A stretch of DNA of 64,000 bases from Gordonia effusa NBRC 100432 (lineage in GTDB: Bacteria > Actinomycetota > Actinomycetes > Mycobacteriales > Mycobacteriaceae). The notes beneath the pieces are model-generated. The model had not been told where the DNA came from. It did no database searches and saw only the letters and a program-made list of their open reading frames with translations. The translations under genes and the position numbers were made by a program. Positions 17,264-25,006 of this stretch are shown here, in pieces (within the stretch, counting starts at the first letter, position 1; each line of letters starts with the position of its first letter). The stretch covers positions 1 through 64,000 of the forward strand of contig NZ_BAEH01000054.1 of assembly GCF_000241305.1 (NCBI RefSeq). The letters run 5' to 3'.

Positions 17264-17677
17264 ATGACCCGACCTGCATTGCCCGACGCATCCGTGTTGA
17301 TCCGTACCGATTACACCGACGATGTCGCGTGGACTGAACTCGCCACCGCTGCCCAAGCCCCTAGTGAACCGGATGAATTCACCGCGAATCTCGTCCTCGT
17401 CGAGGGGCCGGCTTGGGATTCGATTTCGGTCGACGAGCTCCTCGATCAACTCGGAAATTCGAGCACAACCTACGTCTTCTTGGCCGACGCCGAATCGATT
17501 GCCCACCCGGACCATCCGATATTGGCAGTCGAGACAAGTGTGGTTGGGCGCGGCCAGACTGTCCGTGTCATTGCCAGCAGGATGTCGTCTATTGAGAACA
17601 ATCTGTCGCTCGCGAATATGGACTTCGTCGAGTTCGTGGAGGGTGCTGACGCTGATGGTGTTTTTCGGGGCTTTTGA
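17264..17677 (+). CDS. small protein, DUF6924-like
   Basis: A 137-residue acidic cytosolic protein beginning MTRPALPDASVLIRTDYTDD. The pattern (IRTDYTDDVAW, then a central ANLVLVEGPAWDSISVDEL and TYVFLADAESI) matches the small actinobacterial family now grouped as DUF6924, of unknown role. The ATG at 17264 is chosen over an upstream in-frame ATG at 17105 because the extension is Arg-rich and lacks family resemblance. It diverges from xfp. No motif for catalysis is visible. Confidence 0.7.
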   Translation: MTRPALPDASVLIRTDYTDDVAWTELATAAQAPSEPDEFTANLVLVEGPAWDSISVDELLDQLGNSSTTYVFLADAESIAHPDHPILAVETSVVGRGQTVRVIASRMSSIENNLSLANMDFVEFVEGADADGVFRGF

Positions 17678-17745
17678 GGGGTGGGGAGTGGCCGTTATTG
17701 GAGTGGGGGACTGAGCGGTAGAGACTCGCCCTATTACGCAGACGG

Positions 17746-18558
17746 TCAGCCTATGCTGATGCGCTCTGTTCCGTCGTCGATGGGCAGGTCTCCACGCACC
17801 ACCGCGGTCACCTGGCACGAGTCGAGGTTGATCGAACCGCCATGATTGTCGAGAAACGCGGTGTCGGCGGCATCGCGGCCGGTCGAGATCCGGACCAGCC
17901 CCTGACGAGGAGCGAGGCGTGTGGCATCGACTACCACCCAAACGCCGTCGATGAGCGCCTCGGCAACCGCGTGGAAGTCCATCGGATCGCAGCCGGGGGC
18001 ATATACCGCGACTAGCCGGGCCGGGATGTTCAACGCACGTAACAACGCCACCACCAGGTGCGCGTAGTCGCGGCAGACGCCTGCAGCGGCAAGCAGGGTG
18101 TCGGCGGCGCCGTCGATCGAGTCGCTCGCGCCGGGAATGTAGTCGAGCCGGTCCGCCACGAACGCCGTCACCTGGTCGAGGAGTTCACCCTTCGGCAAGG
18201 AATTGTCGAACTGGCCCGCGGCAAATCCGAAGAACTTGTCGGCCTCGGCATATCGGCTCGGGCGCAAGTAGATCGAGTGGTCGGTTGCGGCGACCTGGGC
18301 CGGGTCGGCCGGCGTAGTCACCGCGGCCCGATAGTCGACGTCGAGCTGACCAGACTCCACTGACAACCGGTGGATGCGGCCGCCGTAGTTGTCCACGATC
18401 TCATCCACCGAGACTGGCTTGCCGTCGAGCGTCACCTCGAGCGTCTCATCGAGGGATAACCCGGGCATGTGCGCCACCGCGATCTGCATCTCGATCTCGG
18501 TGGGGGCCGTGACGGCAATGGACATGGTTGCCGCAACATCGCGAGGTGGGATTGTCAT
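17746..18558 (-). CDS. transglutaminase-like domain protein
   Basis: A 270-residue protein with a transglutaminase/protease-like core. The Cys is in AAGVCRDYAHL, the His in MDFHAV and the Asp in VVVDATRLAP, a complete Cys-His-Asp triad in the right order. The N-terminal 110 residues form a beta-rich domain, as in bacterial transglutaminase-like proteins with an N-terminal accessory domain. The start is placed at the ATG at 18558 (MTIPPRDVAA); upstream extension to 18693 lacks similarity and adds unpaired Cys residues. No signal peptide is seen. Likely a cysteine peptidase or amidase; the substrate is unknown. Confidence 0.85.
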   Translation of the reverse strand: MTIPPRDVAATMSIAVTAPTEIEMQIAVAHMPGLSLDETLEVTLDGKPVSVDEIVDNYGGRIHRLSVESGQLDVDYRAAVTTPADPAQVAATDHSIYLRPSRYAEADKFFGFAAGQFDNSLPKGELLDQVTAFVADRLDYIPGASDSIDGAADTLLAAAGVCRDYAHLVVALLRALNIPARLVAVYAPGCDPMDFHAVAEALIDGVWVVVDATRLAPRQGLVRISTGRDAADTAFLDNHGGSINLDSCQVTAVVRGDLPIDDGTERISIG

Positions 18559-18666
18559 GACCGCCACGTTAGGGCAAAACGCCGCGACGCACCGGTCGGG
18601 GTTGCCCGACAGCGGACTGGGCAATGGTGAACTACACGCGGGCTGACCTTGATTGGAAATTCGGTT

Positions 18667-18704
18667 GACATGGCTTTGGTCGTCATCCGACATGGCTTTG
18701 ATCG
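18667..18704. repeat. tandem 16-bp repeat upstream of tRNA-Ala
   Basis: GACATGGCTTTGGTCG (18667-18682) and GACATGGCTTTGATCG (18689-18704) differ at one base and repeat with a 22-bp period. The junction contains GTCATCCGACAT (18682-18693), which recurs exactly at 23627-23638. Period and layout resemble transposase-binding repeats at the ends of Tn7- or IS21-like elements. The rest of the 300-base gap upstream of the tRNA shows no gene. Confidence 0.55.
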
Positions 18705-18858
18705 ATCGCGGAGGCGGAGTAGGTAGCAGGTTCGCGAGTACTGGATACCCTGAGTATCATTTTGGTGCGTATTGCTGAGTTCACAGCGGGCTACCTTGCT
18801 CAGTCGAGCTTCGTGCCAACGCCTGTTAGGTCTTATTTCGGACTGTTGTACCGAATAC

Positions 18859-18931
18859 GGGGGCTTAGCTCAGTTGGTAGAGCATCGCCTTTGCAAGGCG
18901 AGGGTCAGGGTTTCGAATCCCCTAGCCTCCA
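18859..18931 (+). tRNA. tRNA-Ala (anticodon TGC)
   Basis: A 73-nt cloverleaf. The acceptor arms GGGGGCT and AGCCTCC pair (one G-T), followed by discriminator A. D arm GCTC...GAGC; anticodon stem TCGCC/GGCGA around loop TTTGCAA, so anticodon TGC reads Ala codons GCN. T loop TTCGAAT is canonical. The last T-stem pair is a T-C mismatch (AGGGT against CCCCT), a small oddity. CCA is not encoded. The gene sits at the left boundary of the accessory region, a common integration spot. Confidence 0.93.
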
Positions 18932-19358
18932 CGGGTGTGTTTGTCTCGGTGTTCGCTTCGGCGACCTGAGTGGCACTATTCGAACCCCGGGCATCATCGA
19001 TGTCCGGGGTTTCGCGCATCCGGGTTCCCTGCCTGGGGTAGTCGAGAGTCTCGACACTTTGAGATCCCGAGCGAGCGGTGCGGAGGTGGCCGCTCTGAGC
19101 GAGTTGCGGAGACCGACTTCTGGAGATTCGGTAGGGTTTGCTGGGCGAAGCGAGGTGCCGGGCGCGGTAACGCCGGTGGTGGATCACGAGGGCGAGATGC
19201 GACTCAACTAGGCGTACTGGCTAGGGGCCACGTCGGCACGCTCGTTGGTCTTCCCTTTCACGCGCACGGTGAACCCAAGCCTCGCCATACGGGTGCCACG
19301 CTCTTGGCGGAGCAGGCGCCGTTCCATACACCAGCCAACTGAAGGGTGTCACCGGGCA
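18932..19358. other. intergenic stretch between tRNA-Ala and the OLD-like gene
   Basis: The 427 bases hold the tRNA hairpin terminator (18981-19014) and the promoter region of the next gene. Frames here are low-quality Arg/Ser/Gly-rich readings on both strands with no ribosome binding sites. I see no gene and no second copy of the tRNA 3' end. Confidence 0.55.
18981..19014 (+). terminator. tRNA-Ala terminator hairpin
   Basis: CGAACCCCGGGCAT and ATGTCCGGGGTTTCG pair with a single mismatch and a small bulge, 49 bases after the tRNA. The right arm contains TTTCG, so the T-run is short. Probable rho-independent terminator. Confidence 0.6.
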
Positions 19359-20405
19359 ATGAGGGTTCGTCGGCTTTGGATCGAGAACTTCAGAGGGATA
19401 CGGCAGCTGGACTGGGTGATTCCAATTGAGCAGCGGCTCATTGCGCTTGTCGGCCCTGGCGACAGCGGTAAGTCGACCATCCTCGACGCCATCCACTATC
19501 TGCTCGGTGACCGCTGGAGCATTCCGTTCGCGGACACAGACTTCTTCGGGGCGAACGTCGACGATCCGATTGTGATCAAGGCACTGCTCATCAACATTCC
19601 GGCGTCGTTGCGGAAAGACAACGTCTTCGGCCTTTGGCTGAGCGGCGTCGACGCGGAGGGCGAGCCACAACAGGATCCCGAGGACGAGTTCGAGCCCGCG
19701 TTGATCGTCCAGCTCACGGTGGATGCCGGCCTGGAGCCACGCTGGTCAGTCGTCCGCTTAGACAGCTCTGAGCAGTTCCTCACCTCGTCCCAACGACGTT
19801 CCTTCTCGACGTTCAAGGTGGACGACAGGACCGACGCTCAGCTCCGTTGGAGCCGTAACTCGCCGCTCGGCCGAATGTCGTCCGAAGATCGCGGCGAGCG
19901 AGATGCACTTGCGGCGGCGTCACGCGCCGCGCGAGAGGCGCTGGTCGATCACGAAAACTCGTCGCTCGCCGACCTCGCTGCTAGAGTCCAAGATCGCGCC
20001 AATCAGATCGGTGGCGGAAGTTTCGCCGGCATCAGACCGGGACTCGACACCTCGCGTTCAGCCATGGGCGCGGCGCTGGCCCTCTACGAGGACGTCATCC
20101 CGCTCACTAGCTTCGGGCTAGGTAGCCGTCGCCTGACAAGCCTTGCAGTCCAGCAACTCGCGGCCGGGAATCGCTCCTTGGCGGTGGTCGACGAGCTCGA
20201 GTCCGGGCTGGAGCCGCATCGTGCCGTGCGCCTGCTGAACTATTTGCTGTCTGACGACGGCTACTCGCAAGTGCTCGTTACCACTCACTCGCCGGTCATC
20301 GTCGAGCAGGCCCAAATCGAGAATCTGGCGACCGTACGGAGCGCCCGCGGTGCTCGGGGGAGTTGCCAACGTAGCTGTCGATCCGGGATAGGAAGAGGCT
20401 GTTGA
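19359..20405 (+). CDS. OLD-family-like ATPase, C-terminally truncated
   Basis: An ABC-type ATPase of the overcoming-lysogenization-defect (OLD) nuclease class. It begins MRVRRLWIENFRGIRQLDWV and has a degenerate Walker A GPGDSGKSTIL (near residue 33), then late ABC elements GSRRLTSLAVQQLA, LAVVDELESGLEPHRA (Walker B) and LVTTHSPVIVEQAQ (His switch). About 330 residues match; OLD proteins normally continue into a Toprim nuclease domain of 200 residues or more, which is missing. The reading frame runs into unrelated Arg/Ser/Cys-rich sequence after IENLATVRSA (about 20345), exactly where the antisense tnsB remnant begins. Probably an inactive remnant of a defence-type nuclease. Confidence 0.8.
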   Translation: MRVRRLWIENFRGIRQLDWVIPIEQRLIALVGPGDSGKSTILDAIHYLLGDRWSIPFADTDFFGANVDDPIVIKALLINIPASLRKDNVFGLWLSGVDAEGEPQQDPEDEFEPALIVQLTVDAGLEPRWSVVRLDSSEQFLTSSQRRSFSTFKVDDRTDAQLRWSRNSPLGRMSSEDRGERDALAAASRAAREALVDHENSSLADLAARVQDRANQIGGGSFAGIRPGLDTSRSAMGAALALYEDVIPLTSFGLGSRRLTSLAVQQLAAGNRSLAVVDELESGLEPHRAVRLLNYLLSDDGYSQVLVTTHSPVIVEQAQIENLATVRSARGARGSCQRSCRSGIGRGC

Positions 20406-21431
20406 CGCTCTTCAAGAACCGCTCGACGTGGGGCTTTGCAGTGGGGGAATGAGGTGGGGCGTCGATGACGCTCCACCCCAGTGCTTCTGCTGCCGCTCGG
20501 CTGGCGAGGAAATCCTTTCCCCGGTCCATCGTCAGCGTTTCGACTGCAATGAACGGCATCGCGGGAGCCTCTGGGGTTGCCTGACCCATGGCAATCATTG
20601 CGGAACCAGGCAGTGCCCTCGATTTGCTCAGCGACAGTTCGTGGTCGATCCGTTCAACCGCGCGACGCGGGCTGACCATGCGAGCGAACAGGATTGCATG
20701 GTCTGTCGATGATGGTGCGCCGCCATGGATGTGGAATCCAACGACGCTGTCGGTAAACACGTCGATCGCCGCTGTCATGTACGGGCGGATGACCTTGCCG
20801 TCGGGCATGACAGCCTCGACGTCAAGGGTGTTCGAGTCAATCTCGACGAACTGTCCCGGAAAGGTCGCGAGTATCGGCTGAAATGCGCGTTTAGGACGGT
20901 TGCCTTCGCTTCTTCTGTGCTGTGCTGACTTCGTAAGCCCGGCCGCGTCGAGAAGGGGAGTCAGCCACCGCCGCAGGGTGCGTGAGCACGGTACTGAGCG
21001 TCCTTGCGGAACAGGCTCGTTCGCGAGGTCTTGATCCCCGCTGCGCTGAGTTCCTGCGCCTTGTGTTCCATCCGACCTTCGATAGTCGTCTCTGGCCCGT
21101 ATCCATCGCGTGGCACAGCATCGGGATCATGCGGGTCGACCACGCCGAAGCGGGCCTCGGTCAGGTGTTGTAGCCAGAAGAGTGCGTCAGCTCGAGTCTG
21201 TGGATCGAGCATGGCGAACTGAATGCGGTCTGTTGCCGCGTCGATCCGACCGTCGGTGCCACCGTGGTACTCAAACGACTCGTCGTCGGAAATTGTCGCC
21301 AGGTCAACCCATCTGGGTGTGCCATCCGTGATCGGGTTCAGTCTGGAGCCGTTGCTTCCGTGAGCGTCAATGATCCAGTCGCGTCCGTCCCACGAAATGA
21401 CATCTCCCAGGTTCACGCGCCGCAGTTGCAT
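20341..21431 (-). pseudogene. tnsB: TnsB-like DDE transposase, frameshifted and truncated
   Basis: An integrase-fold transposase subunit of the Tn7 TnsB/TniA/Mu type. The first frame (from ATG 21431, MQLRRVNLGDVISWDGRDWI) runs to about 20980; the chain then continues in the next frame (RRWLTPLLDAAGLTKSA) into the catalytic core. The triad is visible: Asp in VEIDSNTLD, Asp in TMDRGKDF, Glu in PHVERFLKS. The C-terminus stops at the junction with the truncated OLD gene near 20345, well short of the usual 600-700 residues. It overlaps the end of tnsA by 19 bases, the usual Tn7-like gene order. It is non-functional as it stands. Confidence 0.75.
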
Positions 21432-22212
21432 GGTTTCTCGTTCCGAATCGTGTGAAGCACCGATGTGGGGGAGACAGGCACAGTGAGGTCGGCATCGAGA
21501 TGCCTGTGCCAGAGCAGGTGGCGCACGTGAGCGGCTGCGCGGTAGGGATGTTGGCGGTCGGCCATGATTGTTCCGTCGCCGAACGGGACGCCGCTCGCGA
21601 AGACTTCGCGGATCCGCCTGAACTCTTTGGGTGACGGGTGATAGTGATCGTGTCTAGCTGGCCGGATGAAATGAAGATTCTGGAGGGTCGTCGGATGGGG
21701 TTCGTTCAGTACCTGGTGGCTTCCAGCCGATCGATGCACACAGTTCAGCAGTCTTGCGGAACTGGTCTGTGGCTTTCGCGGTCATTCGTCCTGACGGCTT
21801 GACGTCGTACACAAGCTGATCGCCGGATCTGAGCAGCGCGAAGAAGTCGGGTACGTGGTCCGTTCCGTCGGCGAAAACAAGCTTCATCGGCTGGGACGCA
21901 ATCTGTTGGGTATCTCCTTCGAACTCAAGGACAAGAAGGGCGTCTGCCTCCAGCGCAGATTCACACCAAACGTGCGACCGTTGCGGGATCACGAATTGCC
22001 GCGAGTGCCGGTTGCGCCGATTCTGGTACTGGACGCCGGATCGGAAAGCGCGCGCAGTTTCGAGGTGTTTGTGGAGCAGGCCAGGTGAGGGCGATCTCGG
22101 AGCGAAATTGGCCGTCAAGATCACGCCACGAGACCCTCGGAGTGGTTGTCCCCGTGAGCGGTTCGCTCGTGGGCTTTAGCCCTGTCGGTACTGTCATTGG
22201 TCGCCGTTTCAT
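21413..22212 (-). pseudogene. tnsA: TnsA-like transposase endonuclease, frameshifted
   Basis: A TnsA-like restriction-fold endonuclease of heteromeric Tn7-like transposases. Three consecutive frames are needed to read it. The start (MKRRPMTVPTGLKP, then VSWRDLDGQFRSE) is in one frame to about 22065. The nuclease core follows in a second (HVWCESALEADALLVLEFEG, HVPDFFALL, VYDVKPSGR with candidate Glu, Asp and Lys) to about 21725. The C-terminal winged domain is in a third (QVLNEPHPTTLQ...). Two frameshifts therefore separate the parts. It precedes and overlaps tnsB. No tnsC, tnsD or tniQ gene remains nearby. Confidence 0.72.
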
Positions 22213-22322
22213 TGGGGCTTGCAGGTGGTCTCGACGATACGAGGCGGGTACGACAAAGTGCCGAGCCGAATCGTGGTCGCGAACCGGGGGCGTGCCGCGC
22301 ACCACGGCGAAGCGAGGGCTGG

Positions 22323-23075
22323 TCAGGGTCGCGCTGCTGAGACAGTCGCGAGATAGTCGCTGCCGCCGACGAACACGGTGCGCGGGCTGAGGTCTGATCG
22401 AACAGCCTCATTTGCGATGGCTTCGGCGAACTCCTCGACTGAGGGCAAATCGACTGCCTGGCGGCGCACCTCAACAGCCGCGGGGTCGCGACGTTCGAGC
22501 AGCCGGACGATGATCGTTCCTTCGATCATGTCCCCGGACACAACCGATAAGCCGACTTCAGCGCGAACCAAGTCCGGCAGCGTTGCGCGTATCGCGTCCT
22601 CGCCTGCGCGCTTGCTCACGGCGACGGGGTAGTAGTCCTGGGGTACGGGGTGCGTCTTGACGAAGTGTGCTTGATGGCTGGTTACGAAGACGACCCGCGA
22701 GTTCGTGCCCATGATGGGTAGGGCCATTTCCAGCATGCGCACTTGTGCGTCTCGGTTGATCGCCATCGGGTAGTCAGCGGTCGCGTTGCGTTCGAGACCT
22801 CCGGAAGCGTTGAGTACAAGGCCATCGAGTTGGCCGAATCGTTCGCCCAGCTCGAAGACCATTGCTTTAACGGACGTCGCGTCGCTGAGGTCGGCACAGA
22901 TGGCGGTGGCTGATCCGCCGGCATCGTGAAGTTCTGCAACCAGTTGTTCGGCACGTTTGCGCTTCTCGCGGTAGTTGATCGCGATCGTGTGCCCGTCCTG
23001 AGCGAGTCTGTGTGCGACGGCTGCTCCGATACCTCTGGATGCTCCGGTGACTAGCACAGTCTTGGGTTGTGCCAC
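22323..23075 (-). CDS. SDR family oxidoreductase, atypical active site
   Basis: A 250-residue short-chain dehydrogenase. The cofactor loop TGASRGIGAAVA and the NASGG motif (in place of NNAG) are present. At the catalytic YxxxK position the sequence is VAVSKRAGED: Lys is kept but the Tyr is Val, with tyrosines displaced a few residues upstream. I know related actinobacterial SDRs with the same SKRAGED signature, so this is likely a subfamily trait. The GTG at 23075 is chosen (GGAG upstream). It diverges from an HxlR regulator with palindromic sequence between, so it is probably the regulated target. Confidence 0.85.
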   Translation of the reverse strand: MAQPKTVLVTGASRGIGAAVAHRLAQDGHTIAINYREKRKRAEQLVAELHDAGGSATAICADLSDATSVKAMVFELGERFGQLDGLVLNASGGLERNATADYPMAINRDAQVRMLEMALPIMGTNSRVVFVTSHQAHFVKTHPVPQDYYPVAVSKRAGEDAIRATLPDLVRAEVGLSVVSGDMIEGTIIVRLLERRDPAAVEVRRQAVDLPSVEEFAEAIANEAVRSDLSPRTVFVGGSDYLATVSAARP

Positions 23076-23104
23076 TATTTGGCTCCGATCCGTATGCTTC
23101 TGAT

Positions 23105-23148
23105 TTCGAACTACTTCTGAATTCGAAGTATGAGTATGATGGTTCGAA
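23105..23148. promoter_or_regulatory. TTCGAA repeats, probable HxlR operator
   Basis: Three TTCGAA palindromes (23105-23110, 23122-23127, 23143-23148) lie in the SDR/HxlR intergenic region, with an inverted repeat TACTTC-tgaattc-GAAGTA (23112-23130) across the middle one. HxlR regulators are activated or released by aldehydes or oxidants and bind such sites between divergent genes. Confidence 0.6.
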
Positions 23149-23532
23149 ATGAGAAGTGCAAGAGACTCCACTGAGGAAGAAGCCTCGGCAGAGGCGGGCA
23201 TCTACGCTGCAATGGACCTTCTGGGGCAGCGCTGGGTCCTGCGTGTCATCTGGGAGCTTGAGCCCGGGCCGCTAGGATTTCTCGAGCTCCGCCGCCGGAT
23301 GGGGAACTGTTCGTCGAGTGTGCTTGCTGATCGCCTCAACGTGCTAAGTCGTGCGGGCATTGTCGAGAAGCTGCCGGACAAGGCCTATGAGCTGACGGCG
23401 CACCGTGGTGGCGCATTGGGTGCTGCACTTGAGGGCGTGTGGCGATGGGCCGACGTCAATGCCGAGGCATTGACGGGCGGTCCTCGCCGGCAGGAACCTG
23501 GAGGCGCGCAGAACGCGCGCCGACGAAGTTAG
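23149..23532 (+). CDS. HxlR family transcriptional regulator
   Basis: A 127-residue winged-helix regulator with the HxlR signature: AAMDLLGQRWVLRVIWELEP followed by FLELRRRMGNCSSSVLADRL and LTAHRGGALGAAL. Length is normal for the family. There is no Cys at the usual redox-sensing position near the N-terminus; the only Cys is in GNCSSS. It diverges from the SDR gene and should control it from the TTCGAA sites. The tail beyond residue 105 is low-complexity and variable. Confidence 0.9.
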   Translation: MRSARDSTEEEASAEAGIYAAMDLLGQRWVLRVIWELEPGPLGFLELRRRMGNCSSSVLADRLNVLSRAGIVEKLPDKAYELTAHRGGALGAALEGVWRWADVNAEALTGGPRRQEPGGAQNARRRS

Positions 23533-23571
23533 TTGAACCGCCGAGTGTCGCAGTTGGCGAGCGCCTTCGGA

Positions 23572-23637
23572 CTCCCATGTATCTGTCACCAACGCCCAAT
23601 TTGCCTGTCAAGCTCCCAAGTGTGCTGTCATCCGACA
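23572..23637. repeat. three tandem 17-18 bp repeats, possible transposon end
   Basis: CTCCCATGTATCTGTCA (23572), CGCCCAATTTGCCTGTCA (23593) and CTCCCAAGTGTGCTGTCA (23613) share the consensus CKCCCAWNTNTNCTGTCA with 20-21 bp spacing. Read inward from 23637 on the minus strand, the terminus would be TGTCGGATGACAGC, starting with TGT as Tn7-family ends do. These features fit the TnsB-site array of a Tn7-like right end, upstream of the tnsA/tnsB remnants. Confidence 0.55.
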
Positions 23638-23950
23638 TCCTCCGGGTGAAGCGGTCGAACGGCACTGACGAGATACGCGCGACCAACGACGGTGCACACT
23701 TAACATAATGTATGTTATCGGCAGTTATCCTACCTTCAGACTTAAGAGGAATTTGCCTGGCGCGCTGTCCGATTCGGGAAAAGTTGAGAGTAATCCAGGA
23801 ATACCTGAGGGCTGACCGGACTGAACGCGAAATCCCGAAAGACTTGCGAGTCGCCCGTTGATTGCGCTCGGCGGCTCCCGCGCCCGCAGCAGTCTGACGA
23901 GCCAGCGCCACGCAATGCGATTCGGGCGACTTCCTACCCGCCCATCCTGA

Positions 23951-23983
23951 ACGTACATTACGTCACTGTGACGTAATGTACGT
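23951..23983. repeat. perfect 33-bp palindrome
   Basis: Two 16-bp arms (ACGTACATTACGTCAC and its exact complement) flank a single T. It lies 95 bases beyond the stop codon of the HEPN-like gene. A related 19-bp core (ACGTCAC-a-GTGACGT plus AAT) occurs at 25900-25916, on the far side of the two-gene operon. It could be a terminator, an operator or a recombination site. Confidence 0.75.
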
Positions 23984-24078
23984 CGCCTCTATCGTTGCAA
24001 TGCCCCAAGATGCGCCGAGTCTTAGACAATATATGGAAAATGACGATTATCCACATATTTGGGCTAGTCCGATTGGGA

Positions 24079-24996
24079 TCACTCGTCCATGTATTCCGGA
24101 CCGTCGTAGTTGGATTCGACCTGGTATCTCTCGTCCAATGACTCGTGCTCTTGCTCGGTCACCTGCTGGGGAACCTGTGCTGCGACAAGTTCAGGTGCGC
24201 CCAGAAGCTCAAGTCCGCAAACCGGGCATTTGAGTTCGTCGAGGAGATAGATGTCGTCGCGGATCACTGTATCGCCGTCCAGATGCTCACGGGCACTTCG
24301 GACATAGGTCTTCGGCGCATAGACTGTATGCTCGCAGACCGGGCACTTCACGGCTGCAGTTGTACGCTGCCGCGCAAGCAACTCCAACCCAGTTGGCTCG
24401 GCCGCGGCGACGCGTGCAGCGATTTCGTCCTGGCTCAGTTTCTCCAGGAAGCTTAGGCACGCTTGGATCTTCAATTCGACTCCGCGAGCAACCTTCTTGT
24501 CGGCCTCATCAAGAAGGATTTCTCCGAGCTTCACAACGGCGTCATCGAGGACATCTTGCGGATCAATCGCCAAGTGTTGACAGATGATCTTGGCGACCCG
24601 CACAAGCTTAGGCAGCCAAAGGTCGTTCGGTACCTCACTCACAGCGGCGTTGGACGCATGCAGTTCCGCGTTTCTCAGGTTCATAAGAAACAAAGAATCG
24701 CTAACTGCGTCGCCGGCAAACTCTGGGACAATTCGCGCTAAGCGGTCGATCACTACTCCGCTCGCAACGCTTTTTGGGTCCTTGGGGGTCGTGACGCCGT
24801 TTGCGGCGAGCAAACTGTCGCTGTCGTTTGTCGCAGCCAGGAGACTTGGATGCAGATTTGCCAAAGGCGTCCGTAACAGGAACTCGAATCCAAGAAGGTG
24901 CCAGATCGCGAACTCGTCGTCATCGGAGTGCTCGTGTTCCGCCCCACGTGTGAAGTAGAGCCGGGCCTTGCCGATGAATCCGTCGTAATCCCACAC
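24079..24996 (-). CDS. HEPN-like protein with zinc ribbon
   Basis: A 305-residue cytosolic protein. The N-terminal half is helical and contains LRNAELHAS at residues 107-115, which fits the RNxxxH (Rx4-6H) motif of HEPN ribonucleases. The C-terminal third has two CPVC knuckles (Cys 218/221 and 257/260) forming one zinc ribbon, then an acidic tail. HEPN domains supply the RNase of many toxin and anti-phage systems, so an RNA-cleaving effector is a reasonable inference but not shown. It is the second gene of an operon, 10 bases after a 2OG-Fe(II) oxygenase gene, inside the accessory region. I do not know this domain combination as a named system. Confidence 0.7.
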   Translation of the reverse strand: MWDYDGFIGKARLYFTRGAEHEHSDDDEFAIWHLLGFEFLLRTPLANLHPSLLAATNDSDSLLAANGVTTPKDPKSVASGVVIDRLARIVPEFAGDAVSDSLFLMNLRNAELHASNAAVSEVPNDLWLPKLVRVAKIICQHLAIDPQDVLDDAVVKLGEILLDEADKKVARGVELKIQACLSFLEKLSQDEIAARVAAAEPTGLELLARQRTTAAVKCPVCEHTVYAPKTYVRSAREHLDGDTVIRDDIYLLDELKCPVCGLELLGAPELVAAQVPQQVTEQEHESLDERYQVESNYDGPEYMDE

Positions 24997-25006
24997 CTAA
25001 AGATCC

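Larger units (their letters stand above)
23533..24078. other. intergenic stretch with repeat array and 33-bp palindrome
   Basis: 546 bases without a convincing gene. It holds the three CTGTCA-type repeats (23572-23637) and the perfect 33-bp palindrome (23951-23983), described separately. Local composition is more AT-rich than flanking genes, as expected for acquired DNA. Weak frames on the minus strand lack start signals and are not called. Confidence 0.6.

Noticed and set aside
22215-22322. Possible transposon end directly upstream of tnsA
   Set aside because: The region contains CTGTC-like words but no regular repeat spacing and no TGT terminus, so the array at 23572-23637 was preferred.
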